Positions 44,650 through 54,106 of a DNA stretch of 64,000 nt are shown here, piece by piece. Origin of the DNA: DYMC01 sp035406705 (GTDB taxonomy: Bacteria; Verrucomicrobiota; Lentisphaeria; Victivallales; GWF2-50-93). The stretch spans positions 1-64,000 of the forward strand of contig CAYRRM010000001.1 in the NCBI GenBank assembly GCA_964426675.1, written 5' to 3'. The translations under genes were made by a program, and so were the position numbers. Numbering within the stretch: the first letter of the stretch is position 1; each line of letters starts with the position of its first letter. The notes beneath the pieces were generated by a model. The model was not told the DNA's origin. It searched no databases and saw only the letters and a program-made list of their open reading frames with translations.

Positions 44650-45728
44650 TTTTTAACTCCTTTTTTTATTCCTGTCATAGGATTATTTATAATTATTTCA
44701 TATACAATATTTTGTATAGATGTTAATAGTCTGGCATCTTCTTTTTTATCTAATTTAGTATATCCTTCTGGTTGAAGTCCAATTGGCGATTCATCAGTGA
44801 GAACAGAAAAGAGCGTTATAGCTGCGATATAGGCACCAAGAGTTCCATCTTCTGGACCATTATGAGGCTGATCATTCATATGAACTAAATCAGCGTAGAG
44901 ATTCAATATGCCCATATCTTGTTTAAAGTCATCATTAAACGGGAAATTTTTAGTTTCACTTCTTGCTTTTTTATAGTATTGCGAATTTCGCAGGCAATAT
45001 TCTTTTATGCCTGGTAATTTTCCTGTTCTTATCAATTCATCAAGTTTTGCAAATATTTCTCCAACCGGGGCGAGGCGAAATTCGCAATCAGGGAATTGTT
45101 TTGACAATTTTTTCATAAGTTCTAAAGTATATTCTCTCACAGGGACTGTTTGAGAGACGTTGAATGCAGGCAAGTTCTCATCATATGGAGAATTGTAAAA
45201 ATCAGTAAAATTTTTTGATTTACGGCCGATGATTCCGTTTATTCTCGGCCATGTTTCATATATTACAAAACGTTTTGTTGCTATATTCTTTGTTGGATTT
45301 TCACCTGAAGCATACCTAACAAAAGACGAGATGGCGGAGAAATCACCCGGGCAGTTTTTTTTTGTTTTGTAATGTTCTTTATCGTTCAAGAACCATTGGT
45401 ATGGTTGTAATACAAGGGCATCAAACTTAAAATTCTGGAGGGCATTGTCATAATCTCCGAATTTTTTTGACTCTATATTATTAATCTTGAAAGGAGATTG
45501 ATTATATGAACTTATTTTTACGAGATGTTCATGGAGCATAATTCCAGCACCGAGCTGGCTGCCGTAGTCAAAGCTCATATTACGTTGTTCAAAAAGTTTT
45601 GACATTTTATCAAGGGAAAGTCCTCTTGTAAGGCTATTTCCTATAAAGTACGCTGTGAAGGTATTTGTCTTGCAGAAAGCAGGTATTATTATGGTGGCGA
45701 ATATTGCAGAACATATTAGATATTTCAT
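44646..45728 (-). CDS. Secreted SGNH/GDSL-like hydrolase
   Basis: Start chosen at 45728 since GAGG lies nine bases before it; the upstream ATG at 45743 precedes that site. A signal peptide (KYLICSAIFATIIIPAFC) leads to an SGNH-type fold with block I FIGNSLTRG (Ser), a glycine-containing segment QLGAGIM and C-terminal LVHMND...GTLGAYIAA, where Asp/His would complete the triad. Such enzymes often remove acetyl or other acyl groups from polysaccharides. It is coupled to the beta-helix gene. Two palindromes (44980 perfect, 45074 12/13) lie inside, only 94 bases apart. Confidence 0.82.
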   Translation of the reverse strand: MKYLICSAIFATIIIPAFCKTNTFTAYFIGNSLTRGLSLDKMSKLFEQRNMSFDYGSQLGAGIMLHEHLVKISSYNQSPFKINNIESKKFGDYDNALQNFKFDALVLQPYQWFLNDKEHYKTKKNCPGDFSAISSFVRYASGENPTKNIATKRFVIYETWPRINGIIGRKSKNFTDFYNSPYDENLPAFNVSQTVPVREYTLELMKKLSKQFPDCEFRLAPVGEIFAKLDELIRTGKLPGIKEYCLRNSQYYKKARSETKNFPFNDDFKQDMGILNLYADLVHMNDQPHNGPEDGTLGAYIAAITLFSVLTDESPIGLQPEGYTKLDKKEDARLLTSIQNIVYEIIINNPMTGIKKGVKK

Positions 45729-45746
45729 ATTAAAAGACCTCATATT

Positions 45747-46511
45747 TTAGTAAGTTCCAGTACTTAAATTAGTGGGAATCATATTATTAAGATTTTCACC
45801 ATTTGACAGGCGTTTTTCTGCCTCATCAAGTATAGTCGCAGTAGCAGTGGCGCCTACTCTTGTGACGCCTATGGAACGAACGAGTAAAAGGTCTTTTAAT
45901 GTTTTAATTCCCCCTGCTGCTTTTATCTGAATATGAGGGGCGCAATATTTACGCATAAGTTTTAAGTGCTCAATTGTTGCACCTGCATATGAGTAAAAGC
46001 CATTTGGTTGTTTAACGAAGCCATATCCTGTTGATGTTTTTACGAAAGCTACATTGGCTTCACTGCATATTTCACAAAGTTTTATAATATGTTTTTCTTG
46101 AAGAAAATCGTTTTCGAAAATTACTTTCAGGATAGCACCTTCTGAAACTACCGCACTATTTATTTCTTTTATTTCATTTTTTACATAATTCCAATCTTCG
46201 CCAAGGACTTTTCCTGTGTTAGAAACAATATCTATTTCCTTTGCACCTTCTTTTATTGCTCGTAATGCTTCGGCAATTACTATTTCGGTATGGCTGTTTC
46301 CATGAGGGAAGCCAGCTACAGCACATATTAGCACATCAGTGTTGTGTAACCACTCTTTAGCATTTGGAACGGCATATGGTTTTATGCAGACTGTTGCGCA
46401 ATTATATTTTGCAGCGAGGAGGCACTCTCGTTTTAATATTTCATCTGTCATTGTTGGATGTAGAAGGGAGTGGTCGATCATTTTTGCGATTTCTCTTAGT
46501 GTTATTGGCAT
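45747..46511 (-). CDS. deoC: Deoxyribose-phosphate aldolase
   Basis: A 254-residue class I aldolase that splits 2-deoxyribose 5-phosphate into acetaldehyde and glyceraldehyde 3-phosphate. It has EIDIVSN (D94), the Schiff-base lysine in VAFVKTSTGYG (K158), the second lysine IQIKAAGGIK (K197) and the phosphate-binding RVGATAT. Its place between GH94 and SGNH genes is unusual, as deoC normally sits with nucleoside catabolism. Related DeoC-like aldolases may cleave other sugar phosphates, so the in vivo substrate could differ. It lies 15 bases downstream of the GH94 gene. Confidence 0.93.
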   Translation of the reverse strand: MPITLREIAKMIDHSLLHPTMTDEILKRECLLAAKYNCATVCIKPYAVPNAKEWLHNTDVLICAVAGFPHGNSHTEIVIAEALRAIKEGAKEIDIVSNTGKVLGEDWNYVKNEIKEINSAVVSEGAILKVIFENDFLQEKHIIKLCEICSEANVAFVKTSTGYGFVKQPNGFYSYAGATIEHLKLMRKYCAPHIQIKAAGGIKTLKDLLLVRSIGVTRVGATATATILDEAEKRLSNGENLNNMIPTNLSTGTY

Positions 46512-46526
46512 TTTTTTGTCTCCTGA

Positions 46527-48908
46527 TTAGATGATTAATTTTACTGAATTAGATTTTTTAAATTTTTTTGATGGAATTAGATTTGAGTTGAGTTTTTCTT
46601 TGTTGAAAAATAGGCCCTTTTCTTCATTTTTTTCCGAGCGTTTTACTTCAATGCGAAATTCGCAATTTCTGAATATTCGTTTTGCTGTGAACTTTTTCCA
46701 ATGTGATGGAATGCAAGGGGTAATTTCGAGCCCATCGTAATGGGGTTTTATTCCCAGGATTACATTTGACATAACATAGTAGTTCCACACAGCGGATCCT
46801 GAAAGCCATGATAGGTTCCCTGTTCCTGGTGTTTTGCTGTATTTGCTATTTGTGCTCTGACATACCACATATGGTTCGACTTTTCTAATTTCTGCTCTAT
46901 TGTTATAAGAAGATGGTAAAACGGCTTTCAGACATTTCCATGCGTGATCATTGTTTCCAATGAAGGCTTCAGCCATTATAAACCATCCCTGTACGTGGTT
47001 AAATATAGAGGAGTTTTCTTTTAGTCCAGGGTTAAACAGTCTTGCAAGGCAAACCTGGGGGTCAGTTTTAATATATGGAGGAGCACATAGAATTACTCCG
47101 TATTCAGTTAGAAGGTATTTTTCCACAGCTTTTACAATTTTTTCAGCTCTTTTGCGATTAGCATGTCCACTTATTATGGCCCAACTCTGAGGATTGACGA
47201 ATATTTTGCCTTCTTTATTATTTTTTGAGCCAAATTTTAGGCCATCAAATCTATATCCTCTAATATACCATTCACCATCCCAACAATATTTTTCAATATT
47301 TTTATCAAGTTTAGTGAGTTCCTCTTGTGCCCATTTTTTTTCTTGAACTTCATTAAGCCTTTCAGCAATTTCAATATATTCTCGGAGAGCAAAGCGAAGT
47401 TGGAACGCGACAAAAACGGATTCTCCTTTCTCTCCTAATTTGAGGCAATCATTCCAGTCGGCAGTTAATCCGCATGGTAAGCCGTGTTCCCCGCTGCGGT
47501 GTATATTAAATTCTATTGCTCTTCGCAGATGCTTGAAAACAGTGTCTTCGCCTTTATCTGCATATGGGAGAACTTTTTTGTAGAAATCAAAGTCTCCACT
47601 TTCTTTTACGTACTGAGGGACCGCATTAAAAAACCATAGACAGTCATCGGACCTATAATGATCTGGCTCTTTTTCAGATCCTGGTTTATGGGAAAAAGGT
47701 TTTACTACAGGGAGTGCACCTCCATTTGAAAGTTGTCCGGTTAACATCAATTCGAGTCGCTCTTTTGCTTCATTCAGAATCAGGGTAGAAGCTCCTACTA
47801 TGTCCTGGACAGTGTCTCTAAATCCAAGTCCATCACGTTCTCCTGCATAAATCATACTTGCGGTGCGTGACCAATAAAAGGTCATTAAATTGTTGTAAGG
47901 AGCCCATAGGTTTATCATTGAATTGAAGTCTTTATCTGGAGTTTTTGCTTCGAGTGAATTAATTCTGGATTGCCAGTGTTTCTTAACATTCTGCAAGAGA
48001 GTTGAAATAATATTTTTATTTTCGAGGGATTTTATTATTTTTATGCCTTCTTTTTTTGCCTGCCCGATTCCGAAAACGACCACAAAAGTCTCAGATTCTC
48101 CAGGACCGAGGGAAAGTTTTAGTTGAAATGCTCCGCATGGATTTCCTCCCCATATTGTACTGTTTGAACATCTTCCATTTATTAAAGCCTGAGGTTCAGC
48201 GTAAGAGCCGTATGTTCCAAGAAATTTTTCTAGATCAGAGTCAAAAGAAACCGGCTTTATTCCTGATATTCCGAAGAAAAGATGTCTTTTTTGGTCTTTA
48301 TTTGTGAAATTACTTTTATCTTCTGGCATATTAACATTTGAACCTATATCTATAATATTTTCATTAAATATTTCTGTTCTGGCGATGTATTGGGTATACT
48401 GTAGATTGGTTGAGTCATCTTTTGCATTCCAGTTGCATTGATTTTCAATAAATGGGAAGACGGAAATTTTTCTTTTTTTGTTTGAATTGTTTTTTATTTC
48501 TACGTGCCATAATTCATATAATTTTCCCAGAGGAATGAAATAAGTGCAAATTGATGATATTTGTGAGTATTCAGAAGAAATAATTACGTATCCGGTACCA
48601 AAACGCGCCTGATATTTAAACTCTGAAAGTTCTTTTTTGCATGGTAACCATGAATTTGACCAGAATAGGCCTCTATCGTCATCTCTGATATAAATAAATT
48701 TTCCTGGATTGAGAGAGGTGGGAGAATTAAATCTAAAGCGTGATAATCTACCTTGTGCGGCAGATTTATAGAACGTATATCCAACAGCATTATTTGTAAT
48801 AATAGAACCAAATTCGGAACTGCCGATGTAATTACTCCACGGACGTGGAGTGTCAGGCCTTTCAATAACGTATTCTTTTTTATTATCGTCGAAATAACCA
48901 TATTTCAT
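46527..48908 (-). CDS. GH94 family disaccharide phosphorylase
   Basis: The 793 residues match cellobiose/chitobiose-type phosphorylases. The N-terminal beta-sandwich (about 1-280) has DTPRPWSNYIGSSEFGSII and TYFIPLGKLYELWHVEIKN. A helical barrel (about 320-730) has WSRTASMIYAGERDGLGFRDTVQDI, SDDCLWFF and GLTADWNDCL, whose second Asp (D487) is the general acid of the family. These enzymes split a beta-linked disaccharide with phosphate to give a sugar 1-phosphate, saving ATP. No signal peptide, so cytoplasmic. A terminator separates it from the upstream esterase gene. Exact disaccharide unknown. Confidence 0.93.
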   Translation of the reverse strand: MKYGYFDDNKKEYVIERPDTPRPWSNYIGSSEFGSIITNNAVGYTFYKSAAQGRLSRFRFNSPTSLNPGKFIYIRDDDRGLFWSNSWLPCKKELSEFKYQARFGTGYVIISSEYSQISSICTYFIPLGKLYELWHVEIKNNSNKKRKISVFPFIENQCNWNAKDDSTNLQYTQYIARTEIFNENIIDIGSNVNMPEDKSNFTNKDQKRHLFFGISGIKPVSFDSDLEKFLGTYGSYAEPQALINGRCSNSTIWGGNPCGAFQLKLSLGPGESETFVVVFGIGQAKKEGIKIIKSLENKNIISTLLQNVKKHWQSRINSLEAKTPDKDFNSMINLWAPYNNLMTFYWSRTASMIYAGERDGLGFRDTVQDIVGASTLILNEAKERLELMLTGQLSNGGALPVVKPFSHKPGSEKEPDHYRSDDCLWFFNAVPQYVKESGDFDFYKKVLPYADKGEDTVFKHLRRAIEFNIHRSGEHGLPCGLTADWNDCLKLGEKGESVFVAFQLRFALREYIEIAERLNEVQEKKWAQEELTKLDKNIEKYCWDGEWYIRGYRFDGLKFGSKNNKEGKIFVNPQSWAIISGHANRKRAEKIVKAVEKYLLTEYGVILCAPPYIKTDPQVCLARLFNPGLKENSSIFNHVQGWFIMAEAFIGNNDHAWKCLKAVLPSSYNNRAEIRKVEPYVVCQSTNSKYSKTPGTGNLSWLSGSAVWNYYVMSNVILGIKPHYDGLEITPCIPSHWKKFTAKRIFRNCEFRIEVKRSEKNEEKGLFFNKEKLNSNLIPSKKFKKSNSVKLII

Positions 48909-48953
48909 TTTAGTTTCCTTTAGTTCTTTTTATTAAAAATAATGAAAAATAAT

Positions 48954-48982
48954 GCCTGTCAGTATTTTTTCCACTGACAGGC
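48954..48982 (-). terminator. Rho-independent terminator after the esterase gene
   Basis: A perfect 10-bp stem GCCTGTCAGT/ACTGACAGGC with a 9-base loop. On the minus strand it is followed by the T-rich run ATTATTTTTCATTATTTTT. It lies 9 bases past the esterase stop. Confidence 0.85.
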
Positions 48983-48991
48983 AAAAGAAAG

Positions 48992-50503
48992 TTAATTGAT
49001 GTTCAATGTGATTACATTGCTAATTATTTTTCTCCCATCATTGTAATTTACAATCGCTTTGATAGGTATTTTACCTTTTGAGTCAGAGGTAAACGCGATT
49101 ATATCATTTAAATTTAATTTTGTTCTGATATGTTTTTTTACTCCACCTTTTTCGTTTAATTCGTATAAAGACCATTTTGAAAATTTTTTACCTTCAACAA
49201 ATTCGGGGGCAGATATTGAAAAAGAAATAATTGCTCCACTTGAGGCATTTATAGTGGATGCCTTGAGTATTGCATTACTGGGATTCTTTTCTGGAACAGA
49301 AACTGATACTGTTTTTGAATCTATAGTTTGATTATTTTCACCATTAGAGTAAAATGCGCGTGCGAAAAACTCGAAAATACCTCCTTTTGAAAAAATATAT
49401 TCTATCTCACCGCTATTTTGAGTTATTGTTTTAATATGATTAGTTTTATTATTTATTTTTACATATAGAGAAAGTTTTGTGAATTCTAATCCAAGATGTT
49501 TTGGGCTAGCATAAAATGAAAAAGCTGAAAGTTCACCAACCTCAGGATTTTTTGGAGGAATAATAAATACATTTGCAGGAGAATTGTCTTCTGAAGGAGG
49601 ATTTTGTGGTGGAGGTTCATCGGGGGATGGAGGGATATTGGAAAGACCTGTCATTTCGTTTAAAAAAGCACGTAGTTCTGGGCTTAGTTTTTTATCAAAA
49701 GTGTTTAACCCATGATCATCAAGTTCTCCATTTCCATCCCATATTTTGGTGTGTGTTCCCCCATACCAAGAGGCGAACTTATCACCAACGTAATCCATGT
49801 AATTTGACCAAACGAGACTTACAAGTCCTATGTATGCTTGTTTTTCGACCATCCTTTTTACTCCTAAACCACTGAGACAGCCACTATAAGCGTCTGCAGC
49901 AAATATGCCAATTACCCTATCTGCCAACTTCTTTGTTTCCTCTTCAGCAGTGGGGCTTGATGTGTAGTCGCTAATAGCTGCAAATATTGCCCTTCCACCG
50001 TTACTATAACCTACTAAGACTATTTTATGCCAATCTATAGGTAAGTCTGGATACATTTTTTCCATCCTATCAAGCATCAAGTTCCAATTTTTTGCATTGG
50101 TTTCTCCATCATGTAACTCTATTCCAAAAGTATCTTTAGTTTTATATGTGCTCATGCTCATAGTAGGTAGACCTTTTTCCAAATAGGAGAAAGTTGGAAA
50201 ACCTGCATCGGTAATTGGTTTTGTCCATTGAATTGGATTTATCCCTCTGACTGCGCCGGAGCCTCCACTAAAGTAAATCACAAGAGGTAACTTTTCTTTT
50301 ATTTCCTTATAGTTATGTGGTAAGCTCAAGTCTAATCTTGAATACGCTCCTCCCCCATCATCAAGTGGTATTTCATCTATCGCATGTAGTGGTTTATCGA
50401 GATCTGGAAAAAATACCTGTATTCGATATTCATCTGCATGCATATTTATAAAACTCATGAATAAAATTACCAAGATTAATGAAATATTTTTTATCCCTCT
50501 CAT
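48992..50503 (-). CDS. Secreted alpha/beta-hydrolase (esterase-like) with C-terminal Ig-like repeats
   Basis: Start set at 50503 (MRGIKN) because GGAGG lies six bases before it; an upstream ATG at 50515 overlaps that site. A signal peptide (ISLILVILFMSFINMHA) is followed by an alpha/beta-hydrolase domain (about 40-290) with PLVIYFSGGSGAVRG (oxyanion loop) and the nucleophile elbow VLVGYSNGGRA. A proline-rich linker (SPDEPPPQNPPSED) leads to two beta-sandwich repeats (about 310-500). It may deacylate or de-esterify a polysaccharide. It is followed by a strong terminator. Confidence 0.83.
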   Translation of the reverse strand: MRGIKNISLILVILFMSFINMHADEYRIQVFFPDLDKPLHAIDEIPLDDGGGAYSRLDLSLPHNYKEIKEKLPLVIYFSGGSGAVRGINPIQWTKPITDAGFPTFSYLEKGLPTMSMSTYKTKDTFGIELHDGETNAKNWNLMLDRMEKMYPDLPIDWHKIVLVGYSNGGRAIFAAISDYTSSPTAEEETKKLADRVIGIFAADAYSGCLSGLGVKRMVEKQAYIGLVSLVWSNYMDYVGDKFASWYGGTHTKIWDGNGELDDHGLNTFDKKLSPELRAFLNEMTGLSNIPPSPDEPPPQNPPSEDNSPANVFIIPPKNPEVGELSAFSFYASPKHLGLEFTKLSLYVKINNKTNHIKTITQNSGEIEYIFSKGGIFEFFARAFYSNGENNQTIDSKTVSVSVPEKNPSNAILKASTINASSGAIISFSISAPEFVEGKKFSKWSLYELNEKGGVKKHIRTKLNLNDIIAFTSDSKGKIPIKAIVNYNDGRKIISNVITLNIN

Positions 50504-50570
50504 TTTTTCCTCCATCTTTTAGGTTATTTTATTAAAAAAGGATTATTTTTTATTTTTATTATCACCTCCT

Positions 50571-51881
50571 TTAAAAGTTTTTAAAATTATCATCATCTGT
50601 TAATATAGTCCATTCTTTGAGTAGTCTTCTATGTTCATCTATGATGTTTTGATATCCTGAATTGTTAGATAGGTTTTTTATTTCACCTTTATCATTTATC
50701 ATATCGAATAACATTTCTCCTTCTATTCCAGAGAATCGGATGTATTTATAATGTTTTGTTCGGAGCATCCTTCCTCTCATTCTATGATTCATATCATTGA
50801 ATGGGAGTAGTTCTGTGACGACGTATTTTCGTTCGGTGTTGTTTTTATTTTCTGATAAGATTGTTTTTAAACTAATTCCATGGTAATTATCCTTGATTTT
50901 TATATTTGCGAAATGACATATAGTAGGGAGTAAATCTATTCCTGATATAGGTATTGAATCTTCAATTTTTCCTTTTGGAATTTCAGGTCCTCTTATAATA
51001 AGAGGGACCCTTGCAATAGAGTCGTATAATTGAAGTTTCACAACGAGTTTATGTTCTGCCATGCCTTCTCCATGATCAGAAGAAAAGATTATTATGGTAT
51101 CATCTGACAATCTGTTATTTTCTACAGACTCTAAGATTTTTCCTATGTCACTATCTAATTTTTCAGTCAATCTATAATAAGCATATAGATATTTTTGCCA
51201 ATCTATTTCTTTCCACTTAAGGGTATATTTAGTTTCTTGTCCGTAATCTTTTGGCTGACGTATAATTTTCAGAAATTCAGGTTCCTCATTTATTGCGAAA
51301 TTCGCAGGTAGTGGAGGTAAAGAGTCGAGTTCTTTTGGCGAATATTTTTCGAGGAATTGAGTTTTATCCTTCATTATCCAGCGACATATATCGTGTGGAT
51401 TTTGCAATGATACAGTTAGGAAGAATGGTTTACTCTTAGGTTTTTTGAGATAAGAAATAACTTTATCTACAATTTCTTTATCAGTGAATTCTCCCAGAGG
51501 ATTATTTTGTATAGGGTCATTGAAAAAACCCGGAATTTCATCTGTTCCTTGAGGAAAACATCTTGGAACGTGCCATTTGCCGATATAGTATGTTTCGTAG
51601 CCGGCATTTCTCAAAATACTTCCGATTGTGGGCATATTTTGGGGCAGTGGAAGTGAGTTTATTTCAACACCATGTTGATGAGGCATAGTACCTGTAAAAA
51701 GGCTTGCACGAGATGGGGAACATACTGGTGAAGTACAATATGACAATGAAAACATTGTTCCTTCAGATGCGAGATAGTCTATGTTTGGCGTACTCAGATA
51801 CTGATTGCCTGAGCAACTCATTGCTGATGCACTTTGTTGATCACTAAAAATAAAAATTATATTTGGTTGTGAATTTTTCAT
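50571..51881 (-). CDS. Sulfatase, type I (formylglycine-dependent)
   Basis: A 436-residue alkaline-phosphatase-fold sulfatase. Metal-binding IIFIFSDQQ leads to the modification site SPVCSPSRASLFTG (C54, C-x-P-x-R), where cysteine becomes formylglycine. IGKWHVP and IIIFSSDHGEGMAEH (Asp/His) are also typical. It removes sulfate esters, probably from a polysaccharide sugar. No N-terminal signal peptide is apparent, which suggests cytoplasmic action or a non-classical start. It needs a maturase; the SUMF1-like protein at 13.2 kb is one candidate. A perfect palindrome lies at 51294. Confidence 0.94.
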   Translation of the reverse strand: MKNSQPNIIFIFSDQQSASAMSCSGNQYLSTPNIDYLASEGTMFSLSYCTSPVCSPSRASLFTGTMPHQHGVEINSLPLPQNMPTIGSILRNAGYETYYIGKWHVPRCFPQGTDEIPGFFNDPIQNNPLGEFTDKEIVDKVISYLKKPKSKPFFLTVSLQNPHDICRWIMKDKTQFLEKYSPKELDSLPPLPANFAINEEPEFLKIIRQPKDYGQETKYTLKWKEIDWQKYLYAYYRLTEKLDSDIGKILESVENNRLSDDTIIIFSSDHGEGMAEHKLVVKLQLYDSIARVPLIIRGPEIPKGKIEDSIPISGIDLLPTICHFANIKIKDNYHGISLKTILSENKNNTERKYVVTELLPFNDMNHRMRGRMLRTKHYKYIRFSGIEGEMLFDMINDKGEIKNLSNNSGYQNIIDEHRRLLKEWTILTDDDNFKNF

Positions 51882-51890
51882 AATTATTTT

Positions 51891-52806
51891 TCACTTTGGA
51901 CTTTGTGGTTCTATATACCATTTTTCTTTATTCATTGCATCAGCTGTGTTGAAATTAACTGAACCTATATGACCATCAATAAAAACTGCATTAGCTGTCT
52001 TTCCAACATGTCTGAAAGAAAACCATCCATTAAATCCCGAATAAGCGGGAAATGAAGGGTTATCACCGAGAGTATATACCCCATGGGAATTTTGCATAAA
52101 TATCATCTCTTGCTGCTTCTGTTTCAAAAAGTAAGTATTGATTTGCTGGATTTTTGAACATAGAGATTTTTGCTCCCAGATAAAATCTGTCGTATTGCGG
52201 GGATTGGTAAGGATATGGAGCCTCACCTTTAGTTACGTCGAGAGGTTTTCCATATGGTCCCCATGGCGGATATGCCCCCCAATAATAACCACCCTGGACA
52301 TCTATATTGATTCCCCAATACCTACTATATGGTGTTGCTACTGAATTTCCTCCATATTTTTTACTTGGGCAAATAAGACGATTCCCGTCATATTTTCCTT
52401 CGATAAATGTTCCTGTAACAAAATTTGTGATGGAATATGGGTCATCAGGGTTATAATATGCCATAATTCGTGGTTTTCCTTCAAAAATCACATGATTGAT
52501 TATATCATACCATTTTAGATAAGCTCCACCAGCGACTGTTTTGTATGACATTCCTGGAAATCTTTCATCCCAGTCTGTGCTGAAATTGAAAAAAGCAAGG
52601 AAAATCTGTCTCTCGTTGCCCATGCAAATTGATTTTTTTGCGAATTCTCTTGCTTTTTGTAATGCTGGTAGGAGCAGTGCTGCTAAGATAGCGATTATCG
52701 CAATTACTACGAGTAATTCGATGAGAGTGAATTTTGAGTAATTTTTATGGAGACTATCTTTTTTTAATTGGAGATTTTTTAAATTTGAGAAGTGATTTGT
52801 CTTCAT
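51891..52806 (-). pseudogene. Prepilin-type (H-X9-DG) gene with a frameshift
   Basis: The 5' part, starting at 52806 after GGAGG, encodes a prepilin leader FTLIELLVVIAIIAILAAL and a globular domain. It runs into a stop shortly after AKFPWGIYSR. The correct C-terminus continues in another frame: HGVYTLGDNPSF...GKTANAVFIDGHIGSVNF, which contains the family's terminal motif. The frames meet at a run of four C (52079-52082), so a one-base indel there explains everything. It could be a real mutation, a phase-variable tract, programmed slippage or an assembly error. It is second in the cluster behind its GntR/LacI-type regulator. Confidence 0.85.
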
Positions 52807-52832
52807 TTTTTCCTCCATTTTTTATTTTATAA

Positions 52833-53909
52833 TTATGCTAAATTTTCCATATTTGAGGATGATATTGTAGATTTTATATTAAGTTCAGGAGGAATCTTTA
52901 TAATTCCTTGAACTTTTTCTCCGGAAAGAATTTGTTTTGTGTTTTGAGCTATTTTCCTTCCGATTTTATCTATCGGATGAACTATCAAATTTATATCGTT
53001 TTCAATATTGTCTTCTTGAGGAGGCGGACCAACGGCTATCAAAATATAATCTTGAGGGGAATTTATTCCTTCTTCAGAGAGAATTTTTTTTATTATCAAA
53101 GCAAGACGATCGGTAAAACAAAATATCCCATCATAATTTCTTATCATTTTGAGCAATTCTTTTTTAAAATTAGGGGATTTGTAAAAGCATGGGAAGCTAC
53201 TAATTGCGGAACTTGTGCAGTGCTCTCTTATTCCAGAGAGAAAACCATCAAAGCGTAGCTCAGAAATATAATATGGTTTATCAAAGGCGTATGTTAGATA
53301 TAGGAAATTCTTGCAGCCCTGTTCTACTAGGTATTTGCCGGCCATCTTGCCTGCAAGAAAATTATCTGTAGATATTGTAACCCCCGGTAAAACTCTTCGA
53401 TATTCTTCAAACCATATAATATGTCTTTTTAAAGCAAGTAATTCTTTTATAATTGATTCATTTAATCCAATGGCTGCAATTATAACAGCATCAGGGGATA
53501 AATTTTTTGCAATGTGTGTTGTATTTTCTATTTTTCTATTTAAAATTTTCAGTACCGGGAAGATATTTAATTTAACAAGTTCGTAATAAATCACATCAAA
53601 AACAAGATGAACAAAAGGTATTATATTGGTATGAGCAGATTGAAGGGCTTCAGCAATGTAACAAACTTCTATTTCTTTTTGATTTGTCAGATTATTATAA
53701 GATACAAGATAATTTCCTGAACCATGTAGTTTTTTTATAATGCCTTCACTTGCAAGCATAGCCATTGCTTTTGTTATTGTGCCCTGACTCATTGATAATT
53801 TTTTTGCTATCTCACGTTCAGATGGGAGTTTAGCTCCTATTTTGAGATTAATCTCGTTTATGAGTTTTCTGATTTCTTTAGCGGCTATGCTTGTTTTTGC
53901 TATTTTCAT
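52833..53909 (-). CDS. GntR-type HTH / LacI-type sensor transcriptional regulator
   Basis: The 358 residues have a GntR winged helix (about 5-70: IRKLINEINLKIGAKLPSEREIAKKLSMSQGTITKAMAMLASEGIIKKLHGSGNYL, in pieces) joined to a LacI/periplasmic-binding-type sensor domain (about 78-345: ITHIAKNLSPDAVIIAA-like, TDNFLAGKMAGKYLVEQGCKNF, DGIFCFTDRLALIIKKIL). This architecture is that of AraR-like sugar regulators. It heads the minus-strand glycan cluster and is divergent from rhaD, so it could control both. A strong promoter lies just upstream. Confidence 0.9.
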   Translation of the reverse strand: MKIAKTSIAAKEIRKLINEINLKIGAKLPSEREIAKKLSMSQGTITKAMAMLASEGIIKKLHGSGNYLVSYNNLTNQKEIEVCYIAEALQSAHTNIIPFVHLVFDVIYYELVKLNIFPVLKILNRKIENTTHIAKNLSPDAVIIAAIGLNESIIKELLALKRHIIWFEEYRRVLPGVTISTDNFLAGKMAGKYLVEQGCKNFLYLTYAFDKPYYISELRFDGFLSGIREHCTSSAISSFPCFYKSPNFKKELLKMIRNYDGIFCFTDRLALIIKKILSEEGINSPQDYILIAVGPPPQEDNIENDINLIVHPIDKIGRKIAQNTKQILSGEKVQGIIKIPPELNIKSTISSSNMENLA

Positions 53910-53941
53910 TTTATGACATCCTAAACTGAATATTCACTTTA

Positions 53942-53970
53942 ATAATATAACAATAAGCTAAAAAAGTCAA
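53942..53970 (-). promoter_or_regulatory. Promoter of the GntR/LacI-type regulator gene
   Basis: On the minus strand: TTGACT (53965-53970), a 17-base spacer, TATTAT (53942-53947), about 33 bases before the start codon. The rest of the 197-base divergent gap is very AT-rich; no second clear promoter was found for rhaD. Confidence 0.65.
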
Positions 53971-54106
53971 TATAAAAAATAAATTTTATATATAAATTAT
54001 TTATAATGAATGAGATATTTTTTTAATTAAGTTTTTTGTAATTTAATATTAATAGATTATCTTAATTGATTTAAAAAGAGAATAATCATTTAAAAAGGAG
54101 AATGTT

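Larger units (their letters stand above)
10097..51306. repeat. Highly iterated palindrome TGCGA-N3-TCGCA (dispersed sites)
   Basis: Perfect 13-mers start at 10097, 11744, 12752, 14523, 14685, 21235, 29127, 33874, 34526, 37051, 41166, 44980, 46652 and 51294. One-mismatch copies start at 9991, 18381, 19370, 20647, 30007, 30756, 41276, 45074, 55602 and 58575. The central three bases are nearly always A/T. Coding copies use all three codon phases (FANFA, CEIRN and LRNSQ types), so the DNA rather than the protein is conserved. Every CRISPR repeat also contains TGCGATTTTCGCA. Confidence 0.9.
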
